This document shows positions 20,101-27,592 of a DNA stretch of 64,000 nt, piece by piece. Positions within the stretch are counted from its first letter, which is position 1. Every line of letters starts with the position of its first letter. The notes below the pieces were generated by a model that made no database searches, was not told where the DNA came from, and was given only the letters and a program-made list of their open reading frames with translations. The position numbers and the translations under genes were made by a program. Origin of the DNA: Azospirillum sp. (lineage in GTDB: Bacteria; Pseudomonadota; Alphaproteobacteria; Azospirillales; Azospirillaceae). The stretch lies in the NCBI GenBank assembly GCA_027486405.1, contig JAIXPD010000010.1, positions 1 through 64,000 of the forward strand. The letters run 5' to 3'.

Positions 20101-21931
20101 CACGCTCGCGCCACCGCGCCGCCAGGGCCGGATCGGGGACCAGCCAACCGCCCATCGGCCTCGGGGGAAACGCGGCCAGGGCCGACCGCGCGACGCGGGG
20201 CAGCGACCCCATCGGCACATGGCGGTCGTAATCGGCGATGTCCAACGCCTCCCGCCCCTGCCCGTCCACCGTCTCGGCCCGGACGAGGATGCCCGGAAAG
20301 GACCGGGCGAACAGGGAAACCAGACGGCGGTCCACCTCGATGATCGTGGACCGGGTCCGGGCGGCGACCTCCGCGCACAGGCCCGAGAACAGAAGGGTGT
20401 CGCCCACCCCCTGCTCGCCCCAGATCATCAGGCGGCGGCCCGTCAGATCCTCACCCCGCCACGCCTGGGCGCGCGGCTGGCGCGCGGCCCCGACCTGCCC
20501 GGAGGAAAAGCGCCAAGCGTACCCCGCCCAACCGTCGGGCAGGTCGCCGCGCTCCAGCCGCAACAGACCCTTGTTGAAATGGGCCAAGGCCAGATCGCCG
20601 CGCAGCCGCAGCGCGCGGTCGTAGCTGCGCTCCGCCGCCGGGTCGCCCATCCGCTGCAAGGCCAAACCCTGATTGTTCCAGGCCTCCCCATAGGCGGGAT
20701 CCAACGACAGCGCGCGGCGGAACCGCGCCGCCGCCTCGGCAAAACACTGACGCCCGTGCAGAGCGTGGCCATGGTTGTTCCACCCCACCGCCCCGGTGGA
20801 ATCGAGCAGCACGGCCCGGCGGTGGCTGGCCTCGGCCTCAGCGAAGGACTCCGCCTCGCGCAGGGCGTTGCCGAGGTTGGACAAGGTTTCCGCACGGCCG
20901 GGATCCAGCGCGATGGCGGTCCGCCACGCGGGCAACGCCTCCCCCCCCCACCCCAGCGACCGGCGGGCGTTGCCCAGATTGTTCCAGGCCCCCGCCAGAT
21001 CGGGTTTCCGGTGCAGGGCCGCGCGGTGCAGCGCCTCCGCCTCCACCAACCGTCCCTGGGTGGCGCGGACCGACCCGAGATGATCGTGGGCTTCGGCATA
21101 ATCCGGGCTGGCGCGCACCGCCGCGTCAAAGCAGTGAGCGGCGTCCTCAAGCTGATTCATCGCTTGAAGAAGAAGGCCAAAATTGTTGAGAAGGCTTGGA
21201 TTGTCCGGATCAAGCTTCAGGGCGTCGATGTAGCGTCCGGCGGCCTCCTCCCAGCGGCCGACGGCGTGCAGGCTGGTGGCCATCCCGGCGAGCGCGGCGG
21301 CGGCGTTCGGGCCGCTGGCTCCACCGCAGGCCATCGCCTGCCGCATCGCCGCGTCCGCCTCTCCCGGTTGGCCGAGCGCGCGCAGGCTGGCGGCCAGGTT
21401 GGTCCAGGGGCGTGGGTCGCCGGGCAAACGCTCGATGGCGGCCTGATGGGCCGGAATCGCCTCGGCAAAGCTCCCCAGATCGTGCAGGACCGCGCCCAGG
21501 TTCAGATGGGCGTCGGCCAACCCCGGCGACCGCCGCGCCGCCACCGCGTAATGCACCGCCGCCCGGTCGCGCCGCCCAAGCGCCACCAACGCCAAGGCCA
21601 AATTGAAGTGCGCCCCGGCGTGGTCGGGATTGATCGACAGGGCGCGTTCCTGCGCCGCAACCGCCTCGCCCAACCGCCCCAACGCCTGAAGCACCAGCCC
21701 ACGGTTGCCGTGAAAATCGGCCACCCGATCGTCAATTCGAATTGCTTTATCTATAAAATCAACAGCTTCATTGTTTTTGTTCATCTGATGCATGAGAACG
21801 CCAAGCAGATGAAGCGCGTCCGCATGGCGGGGCTGCGCCCGCAAGAGCTTGCGGTACAGGGCTTCCGCCGCATCCAGTTGCCCGGCCTGATGCCGGGCCA
21901 ACGCATCGGCGAACACGGCGTCGGTGCTCAC
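17147..21931 (-). CDS. Double TPR-glycosyltransferase, 1594 aa (duplicated FlmG-like module)
   Basis: Two complete modules lie in one polypeptide. Module 1 has TPR repeats over about residues 5-480, then a GT-B glycosyltransferase-like domain beginning with WGEQGVGDTLLFSGL near 500 and ending near 765. A Pro/Val-rich linker (about 767-805, PVAPVAPSPAIVPRP) follows. Module 2 repeats the plan: TPRs from about 802, WGEQGLGDEILFGTV near 1340, end at 1594. Both modules share the opening HQAG-L-AEA-YR unit and the DALHL-GV unit, so the gene arose by internal duplication. The plan matches FlmG of Caulobacter, a TPR-GT that O-glycosylates flagellin. The start overlaps the stop of the upstream TPR-GT gene (ATGA). 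A short AT-rich patch lies at about 21727-21800. The acceptor and sugar are inferred, not shown. Confidence 0.85.
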   Translation of the reverse strand: MSTDAVFADALARHQAGQLDAAEALYRKLLRAQPRHADALHLLGVLMHQMNKNNEAVDFIDKAIRIDDRVADFHGNRGLVLQALGRLGEAVAAQERALSINPDHAGAHFNLALALVALGRRDRAAVHYAVAARRSPGLADAHLNLGAVLHDLGSFAEAIPAHQAAIERLPGDPRPWTNLAASLRALGQPGEADAAMRQAMACGGASGPNAAAALAGMATSLHAVGRWEEAAGRYIDALKLDPDNPSLLNNFGLLLQAMNQLEDAAHCFDAAVRASPDYAEAHDHLGSVRATQGRLVEAEALHRAALHRKPDLAGAWNNLGNARRSLGWGGEALPAWRTAIALDPGRAETLSNLGNALREAESFAEAEASHRRAVLLDSTGAVGWNNHGHALHGRQCFAEAAARFRRALSLDPAYGEAWNNQGLALQRMGDPAAERSYDRALRLRGDLALAHFNKGLLRLERGDLPDGWAGYAWRFSSGQVGAARQPRAQAWRGEDLTGRRLMIWGEQGVGDTLLFSGLCAEVAARTRSTIIEVDRRLVSLFARSFPGILVRAETVDGQGREALDIADYDRHVPMGSLPRVARSALAAFPPRPMGGWLVPDPALAARWRERVAALGAGLAIGIGWRSQYVTAERRHAYLDLDQWGPLFAIPGIHWVVLQYGDCEAEIVAAERRFGVRLHRWGDLDRKNDFDGVAALIAALDLVMSPAMSVGELAGALGAPVWRFGTRDWTQLGSGVRPWFPTMRLVQPRPGTDLTDALDQMAAMLRALAPTPVAPVAPSPAIVPRPAVSSPPVDPVAPVDPATSAALLADGLRHHQAGRLAEAEGCYQRILAAQPNHPDALHLAGVVAHQQGRNPQAVDLIARAIAERGSVAEYHGNLGSALQALNRWGEAVAAYEQALRLRPVFPDALNNLGSALQAMGRLVEAEARYRAALAHRPDFPQALANLGTVLHAMGRRADALTCLSDAVARDPQALDARLGLGALLTDLGRAAEAAAHYNTALALDGRDPEAHSGLGVALFHLGRRDEAADHLARAVDLGVERAATLDLLGAIRRGQGNAAKAEALHRRAVVLEPERAATRSNLGLALSSQGRTWEAAAQQRRALALFPTFVEALNNLGVLLQGQGPGDPAAFDRAVACHRHALRLRPQSAEGWGNLGAALLTARQHRAAVAACRVAVALSPTLAGAWTTGGAGRKALGEPVDAATQHRRALRLAPTHARAWSNLGTALAASAQWETARAAHRRALALNPGLADAHLNHGHAAQVCGDWHAARRGAERALRLNPAQSDARMNRALLRLAAGDLVGGWADYAARFASGEAQARRIALPLWRGEDARGRTILVWGEQGLGDEILFGTVLPDLLARAGRVIVECDLRLHRLFARALPGAVIRAPTDDPRDADCHSPMGDVAARLRPGLASFPSVAPFLSPLIEDVRRWGERLGTLGPGLRVGVCWRSSRITADRAGSYSRLTDWGPLLTMPGLRLVNLQYDDCAAELAEARQLFGVDLHVWPDLDLRNDLDSVAALMAGLDLVVTAPTAVGELAAAVGTPVWRLSGSGDWSRLGTAARPWFPTMALHQRPGGHGDTLADLANRLKRLTRG

Positions 21932-23955
21932 AAATCACCTCCGCACAATTCTGTAATCTTTTGTTTTGCAATCATGATCGATGACTCGATCCCACCACCG
22001 GCCGATGGCACGACGCTGCGCATGCTGGGGAACCACGGGCGGGTTCCAGCCCCCAAATGGGTCCAATCCAACCCACCGATCCGCCAGACCGGGACTCCCA
22101 AGGCCCCGGCCAGCTCCCCCGGCGACGAGGCGACGGACACCACCAGATCCAACCCGGCGATCAACGCGGCGGTGGAGTCCAAATCGGCGGTCTGGTCCAG
22201 ATCGGGCCAGCGGTGGATGGGGGTGCCGAACCGATGTTCGGCTTCGGCGATCTCGGCCTCACGGCCGTCGTATTGCAAACTGACCACATGCGCGTGGGGC
22301 AGACGCAGCAACGGTTCCCACTGGGCCAACATCGTGTAAGCCCCCCGGCGGTTGGCGGTGACGCGGCGGCTGGTCCAGGCGATGCCGATCCGCAACCCTG
22401 GCCCCAGCGCGTCCAACTGATCCCGCCACCGGGCCAGGAGCAGCGGGTCGGGGCGCAGCCAACCGGCCCGAGCCGGAAAATCCGCCAACCGGTTCCGCAA
22501 GAGCCGAGGCAGCGAACCGAAGGGCAGATGCGCATCCGCCTCAATCAACCCTTCTTGCGGCGCGCGCACCAGAGCGGTCGGAAGGGACCGGCGGAACAGC
22601 CCGATCAAGCGGGGATCGCACTCGACCACCAATTGCCCGACCCGACCGCTGGCGGCCAGGTCCGGAAGAAGGGAGCCGAACATCAACTCATCCCCCAAAC
22701 CCTGCTCCCCCCACACCAACAGTCGGCCACCGGGCAACGATTCACCCCGCCATTCCGGCATGGTGCGAGCCGTCAGCGGTCCCAGCCGCCCGGAGGCAAA
22801 ACGGTCGGCATAGTCCGCCCAGCCCTCCGCCACATGCCCCCGGCGCAGACGCAGCAGCGCGCGGTTGAAGCGGGCGGTCGATTCACCGGCATCGCAGAGC
22901 AACGCCCGGCTGAAACCGACCTCCGCCCGCCGGCCGTCGCCGTGATCCTGGCAGGTTTGCGCAAGGTTGGAGTGCGCGGCGGCGTAATCGGGGCGCAGAA
23001 CCAGGGCACGGCGCTGCGTGGTCAACGCCTCCCCCACCCGCCCTTGCAGGCGCTGGACGTTGCCCAAATTCGTCAGCGCCTCCGTCAGATCGGGGGCAAG
23101 CCGGACGGCACGCCGAAAAGCGGCGGCGGCCTCCTCAAACTGTTCCTGAGCCTGATGCGACAGCCCCCACCCGTTCCATCCCAACGCCAAAGCCGGAGCC
23201 AGAACGATGACGAGACGGTGCACCGCGTCCGCCGGCCCGCCCCGGCGCTGAACCGCCGACGCCAGCGCAAAAGCCGCGTCGGTGTCATCGGGCCGCTGCG
23301 CCAGCGCATGGCGCAAGGTCGCCTCCCCCTCCCCGGCCCGGCCGAGATCGAGCAGAACCAAACCAAGGGCCACGCGGGCGTCCACCCGATGCGGAAGCCG
23401 CGCCAGCGCCTGCCGCAGCCAGGATTCGGCCTCCGCAGGACGGTTCAACCGTTGCAGCACGCCCCCCAGATTGGCCATGGCGTCGGCGTAATCGGCCCGC
23501 GCGCGCAACGCATCGGCGTAGGCGTTCGCGGCCTCCTCAAAACGTCCCTGCGCCGTCAAGGCGTTGCCCAACGTGTTGGCGGCTTCGGGAAACGGCGCGC
23601 GCAGGCGCAACGCGGCGCGGGCCGCCGTCTCCGCCTCCGCCGCCCGCCCCAGGGCGTGCAGGGCATAGGCAAGGTTGGCGTGATAATCCGGCACGGTCCG
23701 TTGGGCCGCCACCGCCTGCCCGATCCACGCGACCGCCTCGGTGAAACGCCCGGTCTGGCAGGCGATCATGCCCAACAGGTGCAGCGCGTCGGGATGACGT
23801 GGTTGAAGGCTCAACGCCTGCCGATAGACCGCCTCGGCCTCGGCCAAGCGCCCGGCCTGATGCAGCGGGACCGCCTGCCCGACCAACGCCGCCGCCCTTG
23901 CCAGGGCGTTGGCGCTGCCACCCGCGTTGGATGCCCTGCGTTGATTCCGGTTCAT
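21928..23955 (-). CDS. TPR-glycosyltransferase (FlmG-like)
   Basis: A 675-aa protein: about ten TPR units over residues 25-390 (HQAGRLAEAEAVYRQAL and DALHLLGMIACQTGRFTEAV begin the series), then a GT-B domain with WRGESLPGGRLLVWGEQGLG, DELMFGSLLPDLAA and VVECDPRLIGLFRRSLP, and a C-terminal sugar-nucleotide-binding half with GLRIGIAWTS and SSPGELAGALGVPVWRIG. The TPR part should choose the protein acceptor and the GT part should transfer the sugar. I chose ATG 23955 (MNRNQRRA); ATG 23991 would add 12 residues. It is first in a two-gene operon with the 1594-aa double-module protein and divergent from another TPR-glycosyltransferase gene at 24206. Confidence 0.85.
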   Translation of the reverse strand: MNRNQRRASNAGGSANALARAAALVGQAVPLHQAGRLAEAEAVYRQALSLQPRHPDALHLLGMIACQTGRFTEAVAWIGQAVAAQRTVPDYHANLAYALHALGRAAEAETAARAALRLRAPFPEAANTLGNALTAQGRFEEAANAYADALRARADYADAMANLGGVLQRLNRPAEAESWLRQALARLPHRVDARVALGLVLLDLGRAGEGEATLRHALAQRPDDTDAAFALASAVQRRGGPADAVHRLVIVLAPALALGWNGWGLSHQAQEQFEEAAAAFRRAVRLAPDLTEALTNLGNVQRLQGRVGEALTTQRRALVLRPDYAAAHSNLAQTCQDHGDGRRAEVGFSRALLCDAGESTARFNRALLRLRRGHVAEGWADYADRFASGRLGPLTARTMPEWRGESLPGGRLLVWGEQGLGDELMFGSLLPDLAASGRVGQLVVECDPRLIGLFRRSLPTALVRAPQEGLIEADAHLPFGSLPRLLRNRLADFPARAGWLRPDPLLLARWRDQLDALGPGLRIGIAWTSRRVTANRRGAYTMLAQWEPLLRLPHAHVVSLQYDGREAEIAEAEHRFGTPIHRWPDLDQTADLDSTAALIAGLDLVVSVASSPGELAGALGVPVWRIGGLDWTHLGAGTRPWFPSMRSVVPSAGGGIESSIMIAKQKITELCGGDL

Positions 23956-24205
23956 GCCCCGCCGCCCCGCTGTCGCACCGCTTCCATCCATGGCCTTGTG
24001 CCAAGGCAATAGCATGTTTTGCCCGGAAACACAGGTTGGCAGGACACAGCGGGCGGGGAGCGCCCTGCAACCCTTGCCATAGCCGCTGCGGAAATTTGCC
24101 CGCACCGCCCGCAAAAAGGGTAGATTTGCCGGATCGACCGGCGGTCGCCTCATGACCGCCGCACCAACGGGTCGGCTTGCGCGCCCCGGCAACAGGAACG
24201 TCACC

Positions 24206-25999
24206 ATGGACATGATCGAACAGACGCTGGCCGTTGCGACCGGACACCACCGCGCCGGTCGCACCGAAGAGGCCGAGCGGCTGTATCGCGATGTGCTCGA
24301 CGCATCGCCCGGCCACCCCGATGCGCTGCATCTGCTGGGTGTCATTGCCCTGCAAAGCGGGCGCGCCGCCGATGCGGCGGACCTGATCGGCAAGGCGGTG
24401 GTGAGCGACGGTGGATCGGCCCTGTTCCACGCCAACCTCGGCCACGCCCTGCACGCCTGCGGCCGGACGCGCGACGCGGCGCTCAGCTTCGCCCGCGCCT
24501 TGACCCTGCTGACCAACGACGGGGAGGGGTGGAGCAACATCGGGGCGCTCGCCAACCTGATCCGCCGGTACGACACGGACAGCCGCCGGGCCGCCAGCGC
24601 GATTGTTGACGCCGGGTACAGCATGGGCGACGTGATGCGCCGCCATTCGCTGCTGTTCCTGCTGTCCGGCGATGTCGCGCATTACGAAACGCTGGTCCGG
24701 GCGGCGCTCGACGATCCGTTGCGTTTTTCCGTGCCATCGCTCCACTACGCCTACTGGGGCATGGCCATGCAGCTGTTCCAGGGGGAGGCGCGCGTGGGCG
24801 ACGTCGCCGCCTTCACCAGCGGCCCGTTCCGGCAATTCTACCGCCTGTTGGTCACGGAAACCTCGCGCCGCTACGGTTTGGCCGTGCGGGTGCGGCGCGC
24901 CCAGCCGCGCACCGCGATCAAGCGCGTGGCGCTCATCACCAACCAGATGTTGGGCCGAGGCCATCAGCCGACGGTGGACGCCTTTGACTACGCCCGCCGC
25001 CTGCAGGACGAGCAGGGGTGCGAGGTCGTCATCATCAACCCCAACGCCATGGCGGTGGCCGGTGAAAACGGCTTCCTTCCCGAATACAGCTACAACGTGT
25101 CGGAGGAATATTCCGGCAGCCAAACCATCGGTGCCTTCGGTGCCCAGGTGCGGATGATCTCCTTCCCCCAACGGCATTTCGACGAAGAGAAGCTGCACGC
25201 CATCATCGACGCGGTGGAGGGGTTCGACCCCGACGTGATCGTGTCCTTTGGCGGGGCCAACACCATTGCCGACCTGTTTGCCCGCACCCGTCCGGTGGTC
25301 TGCCTGCCAACCTCGACCGGCGTCCCGCCGTCGTTGGCCCGCCTCATCCTGGGCTGGGGGCCGGAGGACAGCGCGGACAACTGGCCGGAGGAGGCGCGCG
25401 CCCGCTTCCGTCCCTTCTCCTTTGGCTGGCGTCTGCCCGACGGCGGCGCGCCGCTGACGCGCGGGGATTTCGGCCTGGACGACGGGGGACCGATCTACGT
25501 CACGGTCGGCAACCGGCTGGACCAGGACGCCAACGCCACCTTCCTCACCCAGATCGACGCGCTGCTGGACCGCGTTCCCAACGCCCGCGTTGCGTTTGCC
25601 GGTGCGGTGGAGAGCCTGCCCGCCCGGCTTGCCGCGCTGCGCAACGCCGCGCGCGTCGATGTGTTGGGGCATGTGGACGACGTGCGCGCGCTCTACCGGG
25701 TGGTCACGGCCTATCTCAACCCGGCCCGCGCGGGCGGTGGCGGCAGCGCGGCCTTTGCGCTTGCCGAAGGGCTGCCGGTGGTCACGCCCGCCGGGGGTGA
25801 CGTCGCCAGCGTCGTCGGGTCGGCCTTCATCGTCGCGGATGACGCGGCGTTCCTGAACCGCGCCGCCGCGCTGGCCGAAAACCCGGCCTTCCGGTCGGAA
25901 CAGGCCGCGCTCGCCCGCAGCCGCTACGCTGACACCGGCGACCGCAGCCGATCGGTTGCGCGCTTGATGGCCTACGCGTTGGACGCACAGACGCTCTGA
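24206..25999 (+). CDS. TPR protein with a GT4-like glycosyltransferase domain
   Basis: A 597-aa protein with three TPR units at the N terminus (HHRAGRTEEAERLYRDVL, DALHLLGVIALQSGRAADAA) and then a domain different from the neighbouring GT9-like ones. RVALITNQMLGRGHQPTVDA opens a first Rossmann half, IYVTVGNRLDQDANATFL begins the second, and the C-terminal signature AYLNPARAGGGGSAAFALAE with GLPVVTPAGGDV is of the GT4 kind, binding the donor nucleotide. ATG 24206 follows AGGAA at about 24193. It is divergent from the other TPR-GT genes, which suggests co-regulation from the shared 250-bp region. The substrate is unknown. Confidence 0.8.
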   Translation: MDMIEQTLAVATGHHRAGRTEEAERLYRDVLDASPGHPDALHLLGVIALQSGRAADAADLIGKAVVSDGGSALFHANLGHALHACGRTRDAALSFARALTLLTNDGEGWSNIGALANLIRRYDTDSRRAASAIVDAGYSMGDVMRRHSLLFLLSGDVAHYETLVRAALDDPLRFSVPSLHYAYWGMAMQLFQGEARVGDVAAFTSGPFRQFYRLLVTETSRRYGLAVRVRRAQPRTAIKRVALITNQMLGRGHQPTVDAFDYARRLQDEQGCEVVIINPNAMAVAGENGFLPEYSYNVSEEYSGSQTIGAFGAQVRMISFPQRHFDEEKLHAIIDAVEGFDPDVIVSFGGANTIADLFARTRPVVCLPTSTGVPPSLARLILGWGPEDSADNWPEEARARFRPFSFGWRLPDGGAPLTRGDFGLDDGGPIYVTVGNRLDQDANATFLTQIDALLDRVPNARVAFAGAVESLPARLAALRNAARVDVLGHVDDVRALYRVVTAYLNPARAGGGGSAAFALAEGLPVVTPAGGDVASVVGSAFIVADDAAFLNRAAALAENPAFRSEQAALARSRYADTGDRSRSVARLMAYALDAQTL

Positions 26000-26007
26000 C
26001 GCAAGAC

Positions 26008-26039
26008 ACCGGCGGGGCGGCATCGGTTGCCCCGCCGGT
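26008..26039. terminator. Strong hairpin between convergent genes
   Basis: ACCGGCGGGGC at 26008-26018 pairs perfectly with GCCCCGCCGGT at 26029-26039 (11-bp stem). It stands between the stop at 25999 and the convergent stop at 26050. There is no long T-run on either strand. Confidence 0.5.
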
Positions 26040-26049
26040 TCGTCGCAAC

Positions 26050-26754
26050 TCACAAACCGAGATACGCCTGTTTGACCGCCGGGTCGTCCAGCAACGCCGC
26101 CCCGCTGCCCGACAGCACCACCCGGCCATTTTCCAGCACATAGGCGCGCTGGGCGATCTTCAGCGACGCCGCGACATTCTGCTCGACCAGAATGATGGTC
26201 ATGCCGTCGGCGGCCAGCGCGCGGATGATGCGGAACAGCTCCTGCACCAGCGCGGGCGACAGGCCGAGCGACGGTTCATCGAACATGATGAGGTCCGGCT
26301 TGCCCATCAGGCAGCGGCCGATCGCCAACATCTGCTGTTCGCCGCCCGACAGCGTTCCGGCCGCCTGATCCATCCGTTCCAGCAGGCGGGGAAACAGGGC
26401 CAGCACCCGTTCCATCGTCGGCTTGGCCGTGGCGCGCGCGCGCGGGATCACCGCCCCCATTTCCAGATTCTCGCGCACGCTCAGGCTCGGGAAAATCTGC
26501 CGCCCTTCGGCGACCTGACCGATGCCCAGATTGCACACCGCGTGGCTGGGCAGCCCGGCGATCTCCTGCCCGCGAAAGCGGATACTGCCGCGCGCGGGCT
26601 TCAGGATCCCGGCCACCGTGCGGATCAGCGAGGTCTTGCCCGCTCCGTTCGCGCCAACGATGGCGGTCGTCGATCCCTCCGCCACCTCCAGCGTCACACC
26701 GTCGAGCGCCTGGGCGTCGCCGTAAAACAGATCGAGATTGGACACGGACAGCAT
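26050..26754 (-). CDS. LivF-type ABC transporter ATP-binding protein (orphan)
   Basis: A 234-aa ATPase of the branched-chain amino acid / HAAT class. It has Walker A GANGAGKTS (about 35-43), the LivF-typical IGQVAEGRQIFPSLSVRENL, signature LSGGEQQMLAIGRCLMG, Walker B LIMFDEPSLGLSP and the H-loop region replaced by IILVEQNV. Length is normal for LivF. Start MLSVSNLDLFYG at 26754; an upstream extension to 26823 is not family-like. What is odd is the context: no livG, livH, livM or binding protein gene is nearby. It lies 100 bp downstream of the TSUP gene. It must pair with subunits encoded elsewhere, or it is a remnant. Confidence 0.85.
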   Translation of the reverse strand: MLSVSNLDLFYGDAQALDGVTLEVAEGSTTAIVGANGAGKTSLIRTVAGILKPARGSIRFRGQEIAGLPSHAVCNLGIGQVAEGRQIFPSLSVRENLEMGAVIPRARATAKPTMERVLALFPRLLERMDQAAGTLSGGEQQMLAIGRCLMGKPDLIMFDEPSLGLSPALVQELFRIIRALAADGMTIILVEQNVAASLKIAQRAYVLENGRVVLSGSGAALLDDPAVKQAYLGL

Positions 26755-26854
26755 GGCGGACGCACCGGAAAGGACGGAACGGGGAGGCGCACTGTAGCGC
26801 GCGCGCCACCCATTTTCACCCATCCTTGTCCGTCACCGGGCAGTTGGTGAAGCG

Positions 26855-27592
26855 TCACTTGGCGAAAAACAGCGCGCTCATCGTCAACCCCACGGCGATG
26901 ATGCCGCCGCGCAGGATCGGTTGCGGAATGTGTCGCCCAACCCGCGCCCCGGCATAGCCGCCCGCCACCGCCGCCAGCACCATCAGCGCCGCCTTGGGCC
27001 AATCCACCGCCCCACCCACGGCGTAGGTCGCCACCGCAATCGCGGTCAACACGGTGGAAAACAGGTTCTTCAACCCGTTCATGGCGTTCAGGTTGGTCAT
27101 GCCGAACAGGCTCAACTGCGCCAGCAGCAGAATGCCCAACCCACCGTTGAAATAACCGCCATAAACCGACACGGCGAACAGCGTGCCCAGCAGCGCGCCG
27201 CGCCCGTGCAAGCCAACCGACCGCAGCCGTGCCGCCAACGGCCCGCCAAAGGCGAACAGCCCGGTCGCCGCCAGCAGCAGCCACGGCACGATTCCCCGGA
27301 ACACGGCGTCGGGCGTGACCAGCAACAACGCCGCCCCAACCAACCCACCGGCCAGACTGACCAGCGACAGCAACGGCAATCCAACGTCGCCGACCGGGGT
27401 CACATCCTGCCGATAGCCGTAAAGGCCGCTGGCGTAGCCGGGCAGCAGCGCCACCGTTCCCGTCGCGTTGGCGGCCACCGGCGGCACCCCGGCGTAGATC
27501 AGCGCGGGCAGGGTCAGAAAGCTTCCCCCGCCCGCGACGGCGTTCATGGCACCCGCCAAAAAGGCGGCGGTCAACAGCAACAGTTCGGTCAT
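26855..27592 (-). CDS. TSUP-family (TauE/SafE) membrane transporter
   Basis: A 245-aa membrane protein with about eight hydrophobic segments and the TSUP hallmarks: AGAMNAVAGGGSFLTLPALI near the N terminus, ANATGTVALLPGYASG, the second-half repeat FAVSVYGGYFNGGLGILLLA and MNGLKNLFSTVLTAI. Members move sulfite, sulfonates or related organic anions. The ATG at 27592 overlaps the TGA of the acyl-CoA synthetase gene (ATGA), so the two are translated together. This hints at transport of the acid that the ligase activates, or of a product released from it (inference). Confidence 0.88.
   Translation of the reverse strand: MTELLLLTAAFLAGAMNAVAGGGSFLTLPALIYAGVPPVAANATGTVALLPGYASGLYGYRQDVTPVGDVGLPLLSLVSLAGGLVGAALLLVTPDAVFRGIVPWLLLAATGLFAFGGPLAARLRSVGLHGRGALLGTLFAVSVYGGYFNGGLGILLLAQLSLFGMTNLNAMNGLKNLFSTVLTAIAVATYAVGGAVDWPKAALMVLAAVAGGYAGARVGRHIPQPILRGGIIAVGLTMSALFFAK

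Noticed and set aside
17738-22339. 1533-codon open frame on the plus strand
   Set aside because: It lies opposite the TPR-glycosyltransferase gene, is rich in Gln, Arg, Pro and Gly with no domain, and is the expected shadow of GC-rich repetitive coding DNA.
17147-23955. Possible CRISPR or DNA satellite array
   Set aside because: The periodicity is about 102 bp, degenerate and in frame, and it is the protein-level 34-residue TPR repeat rather than identical DNA repeats with spacers.
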